A stretch of 64,000 nucleotides of DNA from Montifringilla adamsi (taxonomy: Eukaryota > Chordata > Aves > Passeriformes > Passeridae). The position numbers and the translations under genes are program-made. Location of the stretch: contig JAGGNK010008670.1 in NCBI GenBank assembly GCA_017590115.1, positions 8,006,541 through 8,070,540 on the forward strand, in the 5' to 3' direction. Positions 1 through 12,900 of this stretch are shown here, in pieces; positions within the stretch are counted from its first letter, which is position 1; each line of letters starts with the position of its first letter. Below the pieces are notes generated by a model. It was not told the DNA's origin, made no database searches, and saw only the letters and a program-made list of their open reading frames with translations.

Positions 1-2731
1 AACTGTCATGATGAGATAAGAAAACTAGAAACACAACCCTGCAGTTTTATCTTTAAACATTTCCTCCCTCTTTTCTTTCGTTACAAGGGTTCAAGGTGTC
101 CTTCCTTACAGAGACAAACATGATATACCCTGGCAAATAAACTTTTCTGACAATACATTAATGTCTGACATACACAGAATAATTGCACTTCAACCCTGCA
201 CACAGAGATAAACAGTGAGGGAGAATCCAGCATTTCTGGAAATACATTTCTGTCTGCCACCCTTCCTTGTGAACGCTGTTTCCCACCAGCATCCACATGA
301 CTTAGGAACAGGAGGATCTCTGACATGCTGCATTCCAAGGGGAAGACTTGATGATGGAAGTGGATGCGAGAAAAAATCTGCCCTAGATGTGAGCTTTGGA
401 AGCACAGGTAGCCACACAGCACACAACAGGGAAATGTTCTAAAATAATTTCCCAGTCTTTCCCTAGGAAAGCCAGATCCATTCCAATGCTAAATACAAAC
501 CTCTGCTGCCTGGGGTACCACTGCCATCACTCAGCTCCAGACACAAAAATAAGCTGGCTGCAGCTGCTACACTTTTAGCAACAAGGCACATAAGGGTCAC
601 CTCAGGGACTGAGTGCTGTGACGGATGGACAGAAGGATCTCTTTGCTCTACTGTAAGTTTCATTGCAATCCCATTCACAAGCTGGGCTAGCTTCTCCTGA
701 CACATATGGAAAATCTGACATGGGAGCACTGAGACCTGCCCTGTTTCCTACCACACAAGTGACCTCTTCTGTACTGCTTTGGCTGTGTCTGCACAGGAGC
801 TGCAGTGAGGGCTGTCTTGCAGGAATTCTTCTATTCTTCTTCTGTAACATGTTACCAAACACATACTCTGTGTGGATGATGGGGAATTCACTAAGTTCCT
901 CCATTAGCTGAAAGGTACCAGTCTATTTGAAAGAAGAAGGTTGTAGTGCAGGGAACAGGTACAGAAAATGCTTCCCTGGGTCTTCTCCATAATAACACAG
1001 AATGGAAGGGCATTACTTTCCTGCTGCTCCAAACAACCATAGCAAAATGACTGGAAAATCTAAGGAGGAGGATATTTTCTGGTCATGAATTGCCAGCATT
1101 GCCTAGCAACATAATCTGGGTTGGTCTGTCAATGAATAAGCAAGTAAATAAATGTAAGAAAGTGTCACCAAAAATAAAACATTTTAAAAAACACAAAACA
1201 AAAATAAAGAAAAAAAAAAAACCCACCCCGCAACCCATGACCCAGATACCCTCAGATGCCATTACCCAAAACAGCCTGCAGAACTGCACTAGTTCCTAGT
1301 TTCATTAGAAATACCAGTTCACCTTGGAATTGATGCTTGCTGGAAAGTGCTTGCTGCCATGACTGTGTGACCAGAGGATGGCAACAAATTTAAAGTCAGC
1401 TCAGTTAAATCCGCTTAAGCCCCATATCTCTTCTCATGAAACAAGATGCTTCTGCCTCAAAAAGCAGTGCTGTGATGGTTGGTATCACTGTTAAGCACAA
1501 AACATGCAACAAACACGTTGGATCTCAATGATGCTGAGCCCAAGGGACATAATTTCTTGTGAAGAATCAAGATTTGAGTTTGGAAACAGCATTTATGTGT
1601 CAGAGGAAAAAGGAAGAGAAGTCTGCTTCTGCTGCATGTGTAAATGAGGCAGCTAGAAAACACTGTAAAACACTCACTGTTTGCAACTTACCCCACGCAG
1701 TCATTAAAGCAATTGAGGAGAAACAGGCATCACTTTTCCATTGGAGCCTTGTACGAACCACTAATAAAGTTCAGTGTAGAAGAGACTGAAAAAATTACCT
1801 CTCTTATCCACCAATATTTTAGAGACAACAAAACATAAAAACCCAACAGCAAAAGGTCTTATTTATTCATGAAGACCAGCAGCTCCCCCCACCTATGTAT
1901 GTAGTATTCCAAAAATCTAAGAAATAAGTAATCTAAATCCAATGCCACTATAAAGACTGATACAAACAGAAGCTAAGAAAATAATCTATATTTCTTTCCT
2001 GAAACCCCAGCATCACATTTTCCTATTTCATTATGTTTTACCTGATGTTTGAACTAATCTTTGATAGCTATGCTGAAACACATTTTCATTTTGCATATAG
2101 TTCAATAACCTTCCCTCTGCCTCCCAGATCTTGAATCTGATAAGCCGTGAGGCATTTCAGTACTTTGACACAAAGGTTTCTTTTCAGAGCACTCTTGGTG
2201 CAATGGTAACATCCATTCCAGTGTTCAGCTAGAAAGTAGAAACTAGTCTTTTTTATTAACTTTCATTTATTTTCTTCCAACTAATAAAAAGCAGACCAGG
2301 ACTTCCTCTCCCTCCTTTTTTAATAAAGGGCTATATCCCAGCCATTGTTTTAAACCCCAAGGAGTTAAAGGGACAAACAGAGGAAAAAAACATTTCTGTT
2401 CTTGAAATTCCTTGTAGTGCACAGCACTGTTGCAATTGAAACATGCAGTTCCTGCACTAGAAGGCACTAATTCCAGTGCCATATGGCCTCAGAATCTCAT
2501 TACACTGATCTGCTTAAAGTGATTTCTTAACGGACAAGCAAAACATTTTTGGTCACCTTCAGCAAAGGGAAACAACAATTCTGCCACTGTTGACGCACAA
2601 AAACTCCCACGCAAACTGCCAAAAGCAGGAGTGAGCAGTGAAGATCAAAGGACAGCCTTAGCCAAGGAACTTTTGTTGTCATCTCAAAGCTGTGAAGACA
2701 TCAAGGGTATTCAAGGACCATTACCATCATT
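1..2731. other. Intergenic DNA, no gene recognised
   Basis: AT-rich non-coding sequence. Open frames here are short, overlap on both strands and show no recognisable domain. An A-rich stretch around 1180-1220 (AAAATAAAG-type) is the only low-complexity feature. By synteny this side of RFC4 leads toward ADIPOQ in other amniotes, but no collagen-like or C1q-like exon is visible. Confidence 0.7.
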
Positions 2732-2767
2732 AAAAAAAAAAAAAAAAAAAAAAAAAAACAAAAAACC

Positions 2768-2798
<31 letters not shown>

Positions 2799-2804
2799 AA
2801 AAAC

Positions 2805-2835
<31 letters not shown>

Positions 2836-2940
2836 AAAAACAAAAAAAAAAAAAAAAAAAAAAAAAAAAACAAAACAAAAAAAACAAACAAAAAACCAAC
2901 CAAACAAACAAAAAAAGAGAATCCAAAACAAATAAACAAA
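2732..2940. repeat. A-rich low-complexity tract
   Basis: About 200 bp of almost pure adenine interrupted by ACC and ACAAA steps. It produces artificial Lys/Asn-rich frames on the + strand and Phe-rich frames on the - strand. It could be an expanded poly(A) tail of an old retroposon, but no element body is recognisable upstream. Confidence 0.9.
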
Positions 2941-3824
2941 ACTGCAGACAAAAAGAAACCCCCAAGCCAATGACATCACTGCTGGATTAGACAAGATTCT
3001 CAGGAGATCAGAAGAGCAGAATCTTCATAGGCCAAGCACTGGGCACGAACTGTTGCTGCACATGCAGGGTTTATTTTACCTGGCTCTCTTGATCTCTGCA
3101 ACTAAGAGCAGATCACCAAGAACAGAAAGCATTTCTGTCCTGCTAGGCCTCTGCTTGGCAAGATAAACAAACAGATCCCAGAGTTACCAAAGTGCAGCTG
3201 GCACAGGGGTAAAGAGTAGCTGGATCCAGGGTTCAGGCTTGGATGCAAAGTTATTCCAGTCTTGACGATGAAAATGGTTACAGACCTACATGAGACCAAG
3301 AGCCTTTCTGAGCAATCTACCTAAAACATAAATGGCTCTTGGCTTAAAGTCATGGGAATAAACTGAGACAAGTGAATGCAAAAGAAATACATGAGTGAGA
3401 CACTGGGTAATGCAGAGAAGGCTGTGATCTATAAACCAGGCTTGTCAGATACCCATTCTCCAGCTCCTAAACCCTGTCACCAGTGCACACTCTTTGTGTT
3501 ATGGCCCTCCAGCAGCAGGATGGCAGCTGGAAAGGACAGACTCTGGACATTAAGAAGGGAACATGTTTTCTCCTCTCTGTACTCTGCCACTGACACACTG
3601 AGTCACCTCCAGGGCATGGTAACCCTGATCCTTGCTGTCACCCAGAGCACTGCACTGGATTCATTGCCCTATTCCTCTTTCTTTCCTCCTTCACCTTTTT
3701 CTCCCTGCAGGGAACTTCTGGAGCACTCTCAGTGCAGAACAGCTGCTGGATCCATGCAGCTAAGACCACCAGGACAGCTTCCTTCCCTGAGGAGCAGCTG
3801 TGCACATTCCCTGATGGAAATAGC

Positions 3825-3855
<31 letters not shown>

Positions 3856-6800
3856 TTGCTTGCAATTCATAACTTGAAACACACAAAGGAGAACCAGAAA
3901 GACACAGGGATAAAAATAGCATCTGTGAGCATCACAAGGGCTGTTGATACTCCAGGCTTTTGGACACATGCCAAATGTTAGCTGAACAGGAAGAAAGAGC
4001 TTCTCACATTACAAAGTACAGTAAAGGCCTTTCCAATGTTTTCTTGCCATCTCTCAAGCACTCAACATCAGTTACCACAAGGGGTAGGGGACTGGGCCTT
4101 GGGGACTATTGATTTTTTCCTGTTTGCCAGTGTGTGCACTGAGGTTCACTCAGTCACTCTGGGCAGTCCAAAGGAAAAAGAAGCTCTTGTAGAGGCTTTT
4201 CTGGACACCGCTTCACCTGACTGGGCTCTCAGCTGCAGATACACACCAAACACACTCCTTTAACATCCACAGGGCAGGGCTTGTGTTCATCTAGGAACTG
4301 AGGATAAAATCAGTCAATTCCCTCTGCTCTGGCAATTGTGAAGTACGCCTCCTTTTTTTCCCCAGGCCAGGACTACTGTCAGAAGCCAGAGGATTGTCCT
4401 GAAGGACCTGCCCACACAGGCATTTCTCTGTGCTGAGCACCAGCAAATGAGAGGCTGGAACACTCTCCTGAGTGTGCATCCACAAGTGCAACCACACAGG
4501 GCAGGTGGGTGCTTGCACACACCCACACCCAGGTAACAGGAACTTGTCCTGCTCAGTGCATTGTACTGCAAAGCAGTTCCTTCCTCATGTCCACTCACAG
4601 CCTGAACCCCTCCACCATTCCCAGCCCAGTTTACCCACCCCAGCTTTGTCTCTAAGCCACCAGCTGTAACAGATTCAAAGTTCTAGAAAGATACAGTCTA
4701 CGGGGTGATTTTCCAAGTCACACCAAAGCCTGGTGTGAAGCAGGAAAATACAAGTATGGATAATCTGCTAGCACGTGCACTGGTGTGCACCATGTGTGCT
4801 CTTCCTTCACCTCTCCCCAGCTGCAGCACTGCATCACACACCAGGCAAGCAGGGCAAGATGGTGCCACACACAGCCACACCCCAGTCCTCTCCCTCTCCT
4901 CCTCAGCCAGCACAGTTATTGGGTTTTGTCTTCATACATAATCTCGAATATGTAAATAGGATAAATTTACACGAAACCAAGATTTCAATCCTTTGTCAAA
5001 ACCAGGCAAGAGCTGCTAAAATTATATGGAAAAGGGCCAGCTGGGACAGAAAAAGCATGAGCATGAAAGCCTCATTTCCTTTCATACCAAGACTAAAATT
5101 ATTCATGGATCTATATTAACAGGCAAGTTTGCCCACACAGTAAAAAAAGACATCTGTAAGTCAGCTTCAGGTGCAGAAAGAGTATAGAGCTGCACCTGAG
5201 TGAACTTTTCCTACAGGAAGCAGCACAAGGGTTTCTCTGCAACATCACACTAATGTTGTGACCTTGCCTGTCAACTCCAAGCATCCCACATGCAGCATTC
5301 GTGCTGGGGGGGCTGAGCACTGTCTGCACAAGGTTAGACCTCCAGCCCACATGAAATAAGGACAGTGCTTTGGCTTCAAGAGCACCATGGACTTAAATTG
5401 CCTAAAGCTGAGTGGTGCAGTGTTCTGATGAGATAAGAAATTGCTCTTTAGTCTGTCAGGAAACCTCATTATAAATGCTTTCTGCTGACCAGCAAAGATT
5501 TACATAATAAAATGCATCTAAATCCTACATCCATTTATGGACCTTAGTTCCAGCACAAGTTCACTTCATGGCATGTAGCACTAAATAATGCTTTGTACTT
5601 CTCCAGTGATTCTCAGCTGAGCACTCTGGCACCACAGAGAAATTGTTACTGCCATGAAATAACTATTGCCAATAAAAGGATACAGTTTAAGAAGAATATT
5701 TTTTCTTATATATATTTGAGAATGCATCTGAGAGCTATTTGAAGAAAGCTTGTTGGGGAAGGAATAATTTCACCTCAAGCTTTGCCCCACAAGAGCTTAA
5801 AAATGGGGAGGAATATGCTAAAAGCACATATCCACACATCTCCCGCTGGCTTAAGAGCCCTTTGAATTAGCTTAACAATAATTTCACCCTCTCTTTAACC
5901 ACTTCTTTGCTGCCCCTTTGTAGCATAAATGCACATAATTCTACACAATATTTTCCTGCCTCTTGTTTAAATATACTTGCTTCAAGATTAGTAATCAATT
6001 GTAAAACAAACCAAATAATATTTTTAGTTTTTTAGTTGTATTTTTAGTTGTATCAGAATATTTTTAGTTGTATCAGAAGCATCGTAAGAACCCACCAGTG
6101 AACTTTAAAATCTCAATACAAATAATGAAGCATAAGGAAAAAATTCTTCAGCTGGGAACTGAATCCCAAGGTATTCATACAGTTTGTCTAAGATCAATTG
6201 CAATTACTGCAGGAAAGCTAGAAAATAAAGAAATATCTACTAACACACGAAGAAATATCCCTTTCTTGAATGTAGCCTTAAGCATGGCACATAGAGCATT
6301 TCTCAATGTTAATTTATACCATTTGTAGATATCCCCATATTTCTAACATTGAATTTAAAATAAAGTTCTGCTCATTAAGATTTTGCAGTATTATCTGTAT
6401 CAGTCTAATTACTACTGCACGCACATTCACGGTCAGCAGGTCTCATAGTGAAGGCTGCTGAACTGAAACTGCTAAGAATGAACTAATTAGGTAAAACAAA
6501 ACCAAAACGCTAACAAGTTCTGTAATCAGGCTCAGTGACTGATTCCAAATATCAGCACTGGCAGTGGACATGCCAGGTATTTTAGAGCATTTGAGCTCTA
6601 TTGAAAGAGTATTTTGCATTTGGCAGCAGCATGAAGTCAGGGTCCTGAGTACACAGTCAGCCTGACCTGCCAGAGCATTCTTACTTGAGGCTTCCACCAA
6701 CACACCCTCTACCCAGTGCTTCAGCTACTGCTTTTAGGAGGGTCCCCACTCCCTTTCCCTTATGCTGTGGGTGATGCTGTTTTCAGCTGCTTTCTCTGCT

Positions 6801-7319
6801 GTTCCTGACCTGCAGATCAGACTTGTTAGATTAATTTAGACCTGATTTATCATTTGAATGTCTCCATCTTTGCTCAAGTATTGTAGGACAGCTCTCTGGG
6901 TGGGGGGGAGGGATGTGAGAATGAACTTACTAATGCCAGTCTTATTTTACTGTAAGGTATGTTCCTAGATTTTATATTTGCTGGCAAATGTTTAAGACTT
7001 TTAATAACTTCTGTAGTGTTTAATCATATTAGCAAAATCACAACATATTCTCACATTTGCTGAAAGAGAAGCTGTTAAAAGATTAGGCTTTCCTGTATTT
7101 TCTACAGATTAAAAAAAAAAAAAAACAAACCCAAACCAGATGTGTTTAGTCATAAACAGGAAAAGGGATTTTATGTGAAACTTAAACTATTGTTTCTAAA
7201 AAGATCAAGAACAGCACACAGGTAGTCAAGTGATGTCCTCCTATAGTATAACCCAGTTTGGATGAAAAGCTTAAATAGAGAACCTGGGTACCCCATTTTC
7301 AAAGGTTCAGCCCCTATCT
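2941..7319. other. Intergenic DNA, no gene recognised
   Basis: No conserved coding segment is seen. A 201-codon frame at 3376-3981 runs straight through a poly-T run (about 3825-3857), encodes a run of Phe there, and has no recognisable domain, so it is not taken as a gene. AT content rises between about 5500 and 7200. Confidence 0.65.
6039..6078. repeat. 20-bp tandem duplication
   Basis: Two perfect adjacent copies of a 20-bp unit that begins TATTTTTAGT and ends TATCAGAA occupy 6039-6058 and 6059-6078. Partial copies of the TTTTTAGTTGTA core lie immediately before. Confidence 0.9.
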
Positions 7320-7580
7320 CGATATTTATCTCTGGTGACCTCGGTTCTCTCCGAATTAGTACTATCGGTATTTTCCATGCGGATGCTGTTGCCGCAGGAG
7401 CGGAGAGATGCATCAGCTCTGCGGGGCTCGGGCCGGGAGCGGGTCCCTGTCGGTCAGGGAGCGGGCTCCTCTCGGATCGGGAACGGGTCCCTGTCGGATC
7501 GGGAGCGGGTCCCTCTCGGCCCGGGAGCGGGTCCCTCTCGGATCGGGAGCGGGTCCCCACCCCGCGCCCTCCAGCGGCTC
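7320..7580. other. GC-rich, CpG-dense island without a recognised gene
   Basis: A sharply bounded GC-rich block inside AT-rich flanks, with many CpG dinucleotides, largely formed by a 22-bp minisatellite. Several long frames overlap on both strands, which is expected where stop codons are rare and a repeat copies itself. No Kozak-ATG, splice structure or protein family can be assigned. It may be a promoter or CpG island of an unannotated transcript, or simply a GC-rich repeat. Confidence 0.6.
7435..7558. repeat. 22-bp GC-rich minisatellite, about 5.6 copies
   Basis: Units start at 7435, 7457, 7479, 7501, 7523 and 7545 (the last is partial). Each begins GGGAGCGGG (GGGAACGGG in the third) and ends in a TCGG-containing segment, with only a few substitutions between copies. 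The period is not a multiple of three, so three units (66 bp) restore frame; this explains the repetitive Arg/Gly/Ser/Pro peptides in all frames. Confidence 0.93.
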
Positions 7581-9797
7581 CTCCGCAAACAGGCGGCGCT
7601 GGCAGAGCCCGCATCTCTCCAGCAACGGAGAGCAGCTCCTGGGTACCAAACCCGGCAGCGCCATCACATCTCTTGGGAAAGGGGTTTGAAAGAGAGAGGC
7701 TCCTCTGCCCAGCTCTGTAACATTTGCCTTTGAGCTGATCCGGGAAGGGCCTGGCCCTGTCCTTGAGGGTCTGGAGCAGTATCAAACGGCGCTGCTGTGC
7801 CCTCTGCTGCCCTTTCCCCCTCGGGGGAGGAGGCTGCTCTGGCACAGCTTCTTAGCGGGACCAACACATGCACACACCCCTTCCCCAGGCAGCAGCCCTG
7901 CTCTGCTATCCTGCTGGGAAGAGGATTCAGGGGATAACTGCTGTGTTTCACTTCTGCTTCCCATTGCTGGACTGCGAAAACCTCGCACAGTGGTGACATC
8001 TCAGCTCTGAAGGGAGCAGTGAGGCAGGCAGTGTGTGGCCTGTACAGAGCAGCTGTTGCAGATGTTGGGGTAGAATGGGCACAAAATATCACTGACAAGC
8101 TCCTCTTTGCTCTGTCCAACCACTTCTGCTCCTCACAGGGCTCTTGCTGCCAGCTCTCTGCTCCCATTCAAGATAAAATTATGCACAAGGCTCTGATCTA
8201 TAGCCAGAGTGTAATTCAACATGATCCAAAATGACAATTGCACATTGCTGAAACTGCATTCTCCTCTAACTTAAAACAAAACCAGGAAGATGGATTTTTA
8301 TGAGCTATCAACAAAAATTACTAAAAAGTTTACCTCAAACTGAACTGTGACTTCAAAGCCAGCTGTGAAGCCTCTCCTGGTTTCATCAATATAGAAAGGG
8401 AAGAGATACTAGACACAGATAACAGTACAAATATCTGAGACAGATGAGATGGTGAGAATAGTTTAGAATCTCATTTTAAAAAATAGGAAGATTTTCACAG
8501 AAGGTTTTCACAGAATAAGCTGATCACCATAACAAGGATTAATCAGGTTTTCCCAGGAACCTTCCTGCACCAACAACTGGCATGTAATTGCCACAGCTCT
8601 CTGATCAGTTATGCACCTGCTCACAGCTCAGGGTCATGCTAAGGCCACAGCTATTTCAGTTTGAAATAACCTTTTCTCTGGATATTGCAAGATCAATAGT
8701 ATGGCTCCTATGTATGTCATCAGCTTTGGCTTTTATGCTGCAAACACCAATATTGATCCCTTCAAAAATTAAGCCTTGACTTCAGAGACCTCTGAACCAC
8801 AGTGTAATGGATAACAGTGAACTTCAGACTCAAAGGAGGGAAATATTTATAGTCATGCTTTGTTAGGTGAAGGATTATTGATTGATAACAAGAAGCAAAC
8901 TCTGCTGATAGTAATTCTAGCCACAGCAATTCGCTGAGAATATGAAATCCATATCAGACAAAAATGCATTTGAAGTATTAAAGTTGTAACATGTATGATT
9001 AACAGGCAGCATATTCAAACTTCTCACATGCAAATAATCTAATTTCAAATTATCATTGCTACTAGAGTTGCATGTGTTTGCTGTGGTTCTTTCCTCAATA
9101 CCTGTCTGTCAGCATGTGCACATCCTTGGAAAGTTATAATTAAACTGGAGATATTGCAGTAATAATAATTGGAGATGCCAGTCACTGTAGGCTAATTGCC
9201 TACCTATGTATAACTAAAATTCTTATAGGTCTTGGAATTTAAAGGCAAAAGTCACTCTCCTGAAATACTGAAAGACACCCTCTCTGGGTTTAGATTTTCT
9301 TCACCTCTTCACATTGAACCTGGTTTTCTGATGTAAAATGTGAGTACAAAATCTCTGAAGCTCAAGGCATGTAAGAGGAGAGTCAGATCCTATCAGCAGC
9401 TGTTACCAGGCAGCCCACAATGCTGTATATCAGCACTGTTTGTCTTGTATTTATGTCTCGGAACTGCAGATAACTGCTCTTGTATTTGGGGCCAGCTGTA
9501 GACAATTCATTGCCCAAGGGAAACTGGAAACCACACAGCTCCCGGTCAAGCAGAGGAAGCAAGAGCTAAATGGTTTGCAGCCCCTCATATCTCGTTGCCC
9601 TGGGCAACAGTCTGCACTGTGGAAGTGGCAGATTCAGCCTTCCTCATATGAATTCTGTAATTTTTGGTGTTAATATATGGATTGATACTATGACAGCCCC
9701 TCTGTAGTACTATTGGGGTGCTCATGCATTAGGTGATACGGGTGGGTGCATAAACAGTCTCAGCATAAGAGCTGCTGGTTTCCATCCAAGATCTTTG
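7581..9797. other. Intergenic DNA, no gene recognised
   Basis: GC content falls from the island into AT-rich sequence. No splice-bounded conserved frame, RNA gene or clear repeat was recognised. Confidence 0.6.
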
Positions 9798-9912
9798 AGA
9801 CACAGATGGAGGTAACTGGAAGCACAGAGATTACAGGCTGCACTCACGGATGTGGAGAATCTGAATCCAGATCCTCTCAGCATGGCTTTCCTTGAGCTCT
9901 GACAAACTAACT
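9798..9912 (-). repeat. Degraded MIR-like (CORE-SINE) fragment
   Basis: On the + strand the order of blocks resembles the reverse complement of a MIR SINE. CAGATGGAGGTAACTGGAAG and then CACAGAGATTA correspond to the consensus 'cagatgaggaaactgaggcacagagaggtta'. Downstream, GTGGAGAATCTGAATCCAGA corresponds to 'gtggcagagccaggattcgaaccca'. The match is divergent and judged by eye. Confidence 0.5.
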
Positions 9913-12900
9913 CAGGATCCTCATGTGAACCCAGGACAATGCTGACAGTAGGTGCTAACTCTGTGCTGCCTCTTATACCTATTTGCAGCAGGGGCTACAG
10001 CTGGGTCAGCTACAGCTGAGTGCACTCAGACAAAAATATCTGGTCCCGTGGAGTGCTGAGTACCAGCAGTTCCCCATATTCACATAGAAATAAAGAGCTC
10101 TTTGCACCTTTCTGGATCAGAGCCACTTTGTTGTAATATTGATGACAGATCATTTCCCATCACCACTTTGCAATGTTTCAAAGGATTTTGGCTTCTGCAG
10201 AAATTTAACCTTTACTCCCATGCTTGAGTAATCCAGGTCAGGAATCAGTGCATTTTAAAATCAAAATAACATTGGACTAACATTCCAAAAAGGACCTTTG
10301 TGTCTCTGTTTAAACTTCCACAGAGTAACCTTTGCATCCATTGCACTTATTGCAACTGAGTCCCCAGAGAACTTAATGTGTATACCTCTGGAATCAGGGA
10401 AGCTCTGCAGATAGAAGAGAGTGCTGGGCTGGCTGCCCTGAAGGGCCAAACAAGATTCTGTGTGCTCAGAGCAGGTGAGCTACTACAAGATGGTAGTACC
10501 TTACACTGGAGCCAAACCGTGGGCACAATCCACCCTTGAGACAGGCAGAGTAATGGTACTGAAATGAGTAACACTCCCCATGAAGTCATGGACTCCCAGT
10601 GCTTTGGCTCTGCTTGTTTAGCTCCTGACTGCCCAAAAGATTCAGGACCCAAAGGTCATCACAGCAATGATTTTGGAACAACACATTTTCAACAACACAC
10701 CAAACACGATGCACAGCAGGTGCAAAGCTGGTTTTGAGCAGGAGTGTGGGTGTGCGTGTATGTGTGTTGGGCTGGCAAACAAAACAGACAATCATTTCAT
10801 GACAGCATGGATTATTGATCCTGGTAGTCTGGAAATTTTTTTGGGGGATAATATACTGTACTGTCAGGTCCCTGCAATGGCTAGAAAAGATGGAGACAGA
10901 ACACAGCAGCTTTGTAACCTAAATCCTAGGGTCCATGGAAATTTATGATTTCCATGATTTCTGTCTCAGCTCAGGACTTCATTCCATACTACAGTGCAGG
11001 AAATATTCTAATAGAAAACAGGATAAATGCAGAATTATATTCAGAATAATTCATTAATGCAAAATTATTTGCAGGCCTCTACTGAAAAGGCACCAGCTTT
11101 CTGCAGTGCTGTACTGCAAAAGACAAGAAGTAAGTGAATATAAATGCAATGTATTTCACCCTTGAATGAATGATGTTGCTTCAGATTTTACCAGTCTGAA
11201 TTCACATGCTGGACATGGCCCTCCTCCAGTACATGAGCTCAATCATTCCTCAGAGGCAGTTATGCTTTTGGACTCACAGATGTTATCTGTGTTGTGCTTA
11301 CATGAAATGGAGCTTGAAAATAATGTGATCTCAACCCAATTGTCCCCTACACATCTGTCCCCATGCCAAAGGTTGCTGTCCTTTGCTCTGCTACATTCAA
11401 GACCTTTACAGTGTTCCTGCTCCCTAAGCAGTACCTTCTTCCATGCCATGACTTACAGATCACTTAAGGTATTCACTACTGAAGTTTTTCCATCGATGCA
11501 TGTAAGAGTTGGCTGTTTCTTCACCCTGTCTCCCTTCTGTTCCTTGGTTTCAGTTCTGGCAGCTCTGCTGCACAGGTTAGTGTGAGTCACTGATTAGCAA
11601 TGATCCATGTGCCATGTTATCTCTTTCACATCGTTCTCCAGCATTTTCTCACAGCAGCAGGATCAAGCAGCTTTGCAGAGAATTTAGATTGCTCCCAGTC
11701 ATTGACCCACCGACCACCTGGGGCAATGCAGATGTTACTGTGCTCAACTCTAAAGCGAGGTACAAGAAGCCTGGTCTGCCTGGCCTTTAGCCAGGCTAAA
11801 ACACAGCATTAACACAAAACATGTATGGTTTCTCTTCTCCCAAACACCTGAACACAAGCCCAGCTCTGAAGAACAGGAGAAATATACACACAGGACTAGT
11901 ATCGTGTACCAGACACTGTGCTGTCAAAATTATTTTAGTAGTCACCTGGGCCCCATTCAGAAAAGTTCATCTGAGATCAAACACTAAGTCCAGCCTTGGG
12001 ACTAAGAGAGGCCTCAAACGTGGGACAGAAGAGGGAAAAGAGTGACAGCAGTGGAATTGATTAGCTTATTTTCTACTTAATGAGATGACCTGGTGCTGCA
12101 AGTACCCTCCCAAATCCTGATCCTTTTTCCCTCAGGGAGAAGTCCTCTCAGAGGAACTCTTGGATTTAGACACCATATGGAAGGCGAGAAAAAGGAATTA
12201 AATAAAAGATGAGGCAAGAGGTGGAAAAAGGCCCTTGTATTTAATGAGCTGCCAGACAATGTGATAGATGTCAGCTTAGTTTAATTTCCAGTGAGGCCAT
12301 CTGAGCTCCCCTCTACCACAGAGATGGGGACAGGGGCTCCTCTCTGCCTCCTTTTGGTCCTATTTGCTTTTTAAGCTTGAGCCTTAGCAATGCAGAATGG
12401 TCACTACTGCCTGCCCTGTTAGCAAGCAATGATCTGCCAGCACCAGCATCTCTCATTGTGCCTGGCTCAGAGACCTCACACAGGAGGAGGTCCTGCACTT
12501 GCTTTGCCCTGGAGATTCCTCCCACTTTCTCCTTCCAGGTAATCCAGGGTTTGCCCTGCAGTGTTTAAGAGCAGGCGAGGAAGTGCCACAGTCTGTCTAG
12601 CTCACTGAATGACGGTGTCATTTTCCCCTTGCTTTTGGCCTCATTAAGTTACCTCATCCTTTTTTAAAAGATTGTTATTTGATAGCCAACCCTTTCCCTA
12701 CCCCCCAAAAATAAAAATGTGCCAAAAAAACCCCCTATGATCCAACAAAAGACTACCATATAGTGTTAGCAAGAGCCTGCTCTGGAAGTCAGAGCATTAA
12801 AACTCTAAAACTGCCAAGAGAGGGCTAACAGGCCTGAAACATAGGAAGCATCAGGAAAATCATGAGAAGACCTGACCCAAACAGCAAACAGATAGACTTC

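Noticed and set aside
2631..2994. Lys/Asn-rich and Phe-rich frames of 70-120 codons on both strands
   Set aside because: They are translations of the A-rich low-complexity tract, not proteins.
3376..3981. 201-codon + strand frame
   Set aside because: Runs through a poly-T stretch, has no domain or splice context, and is the sort of chance frame expected in 64 kb.
7171..8167. Several overlapping 80-220-codon frames on both strands
   Set aside because: All pass through the 22-bp GC-rich minisatellite, where three units restore frame and stops are absent. No family is recognisable.
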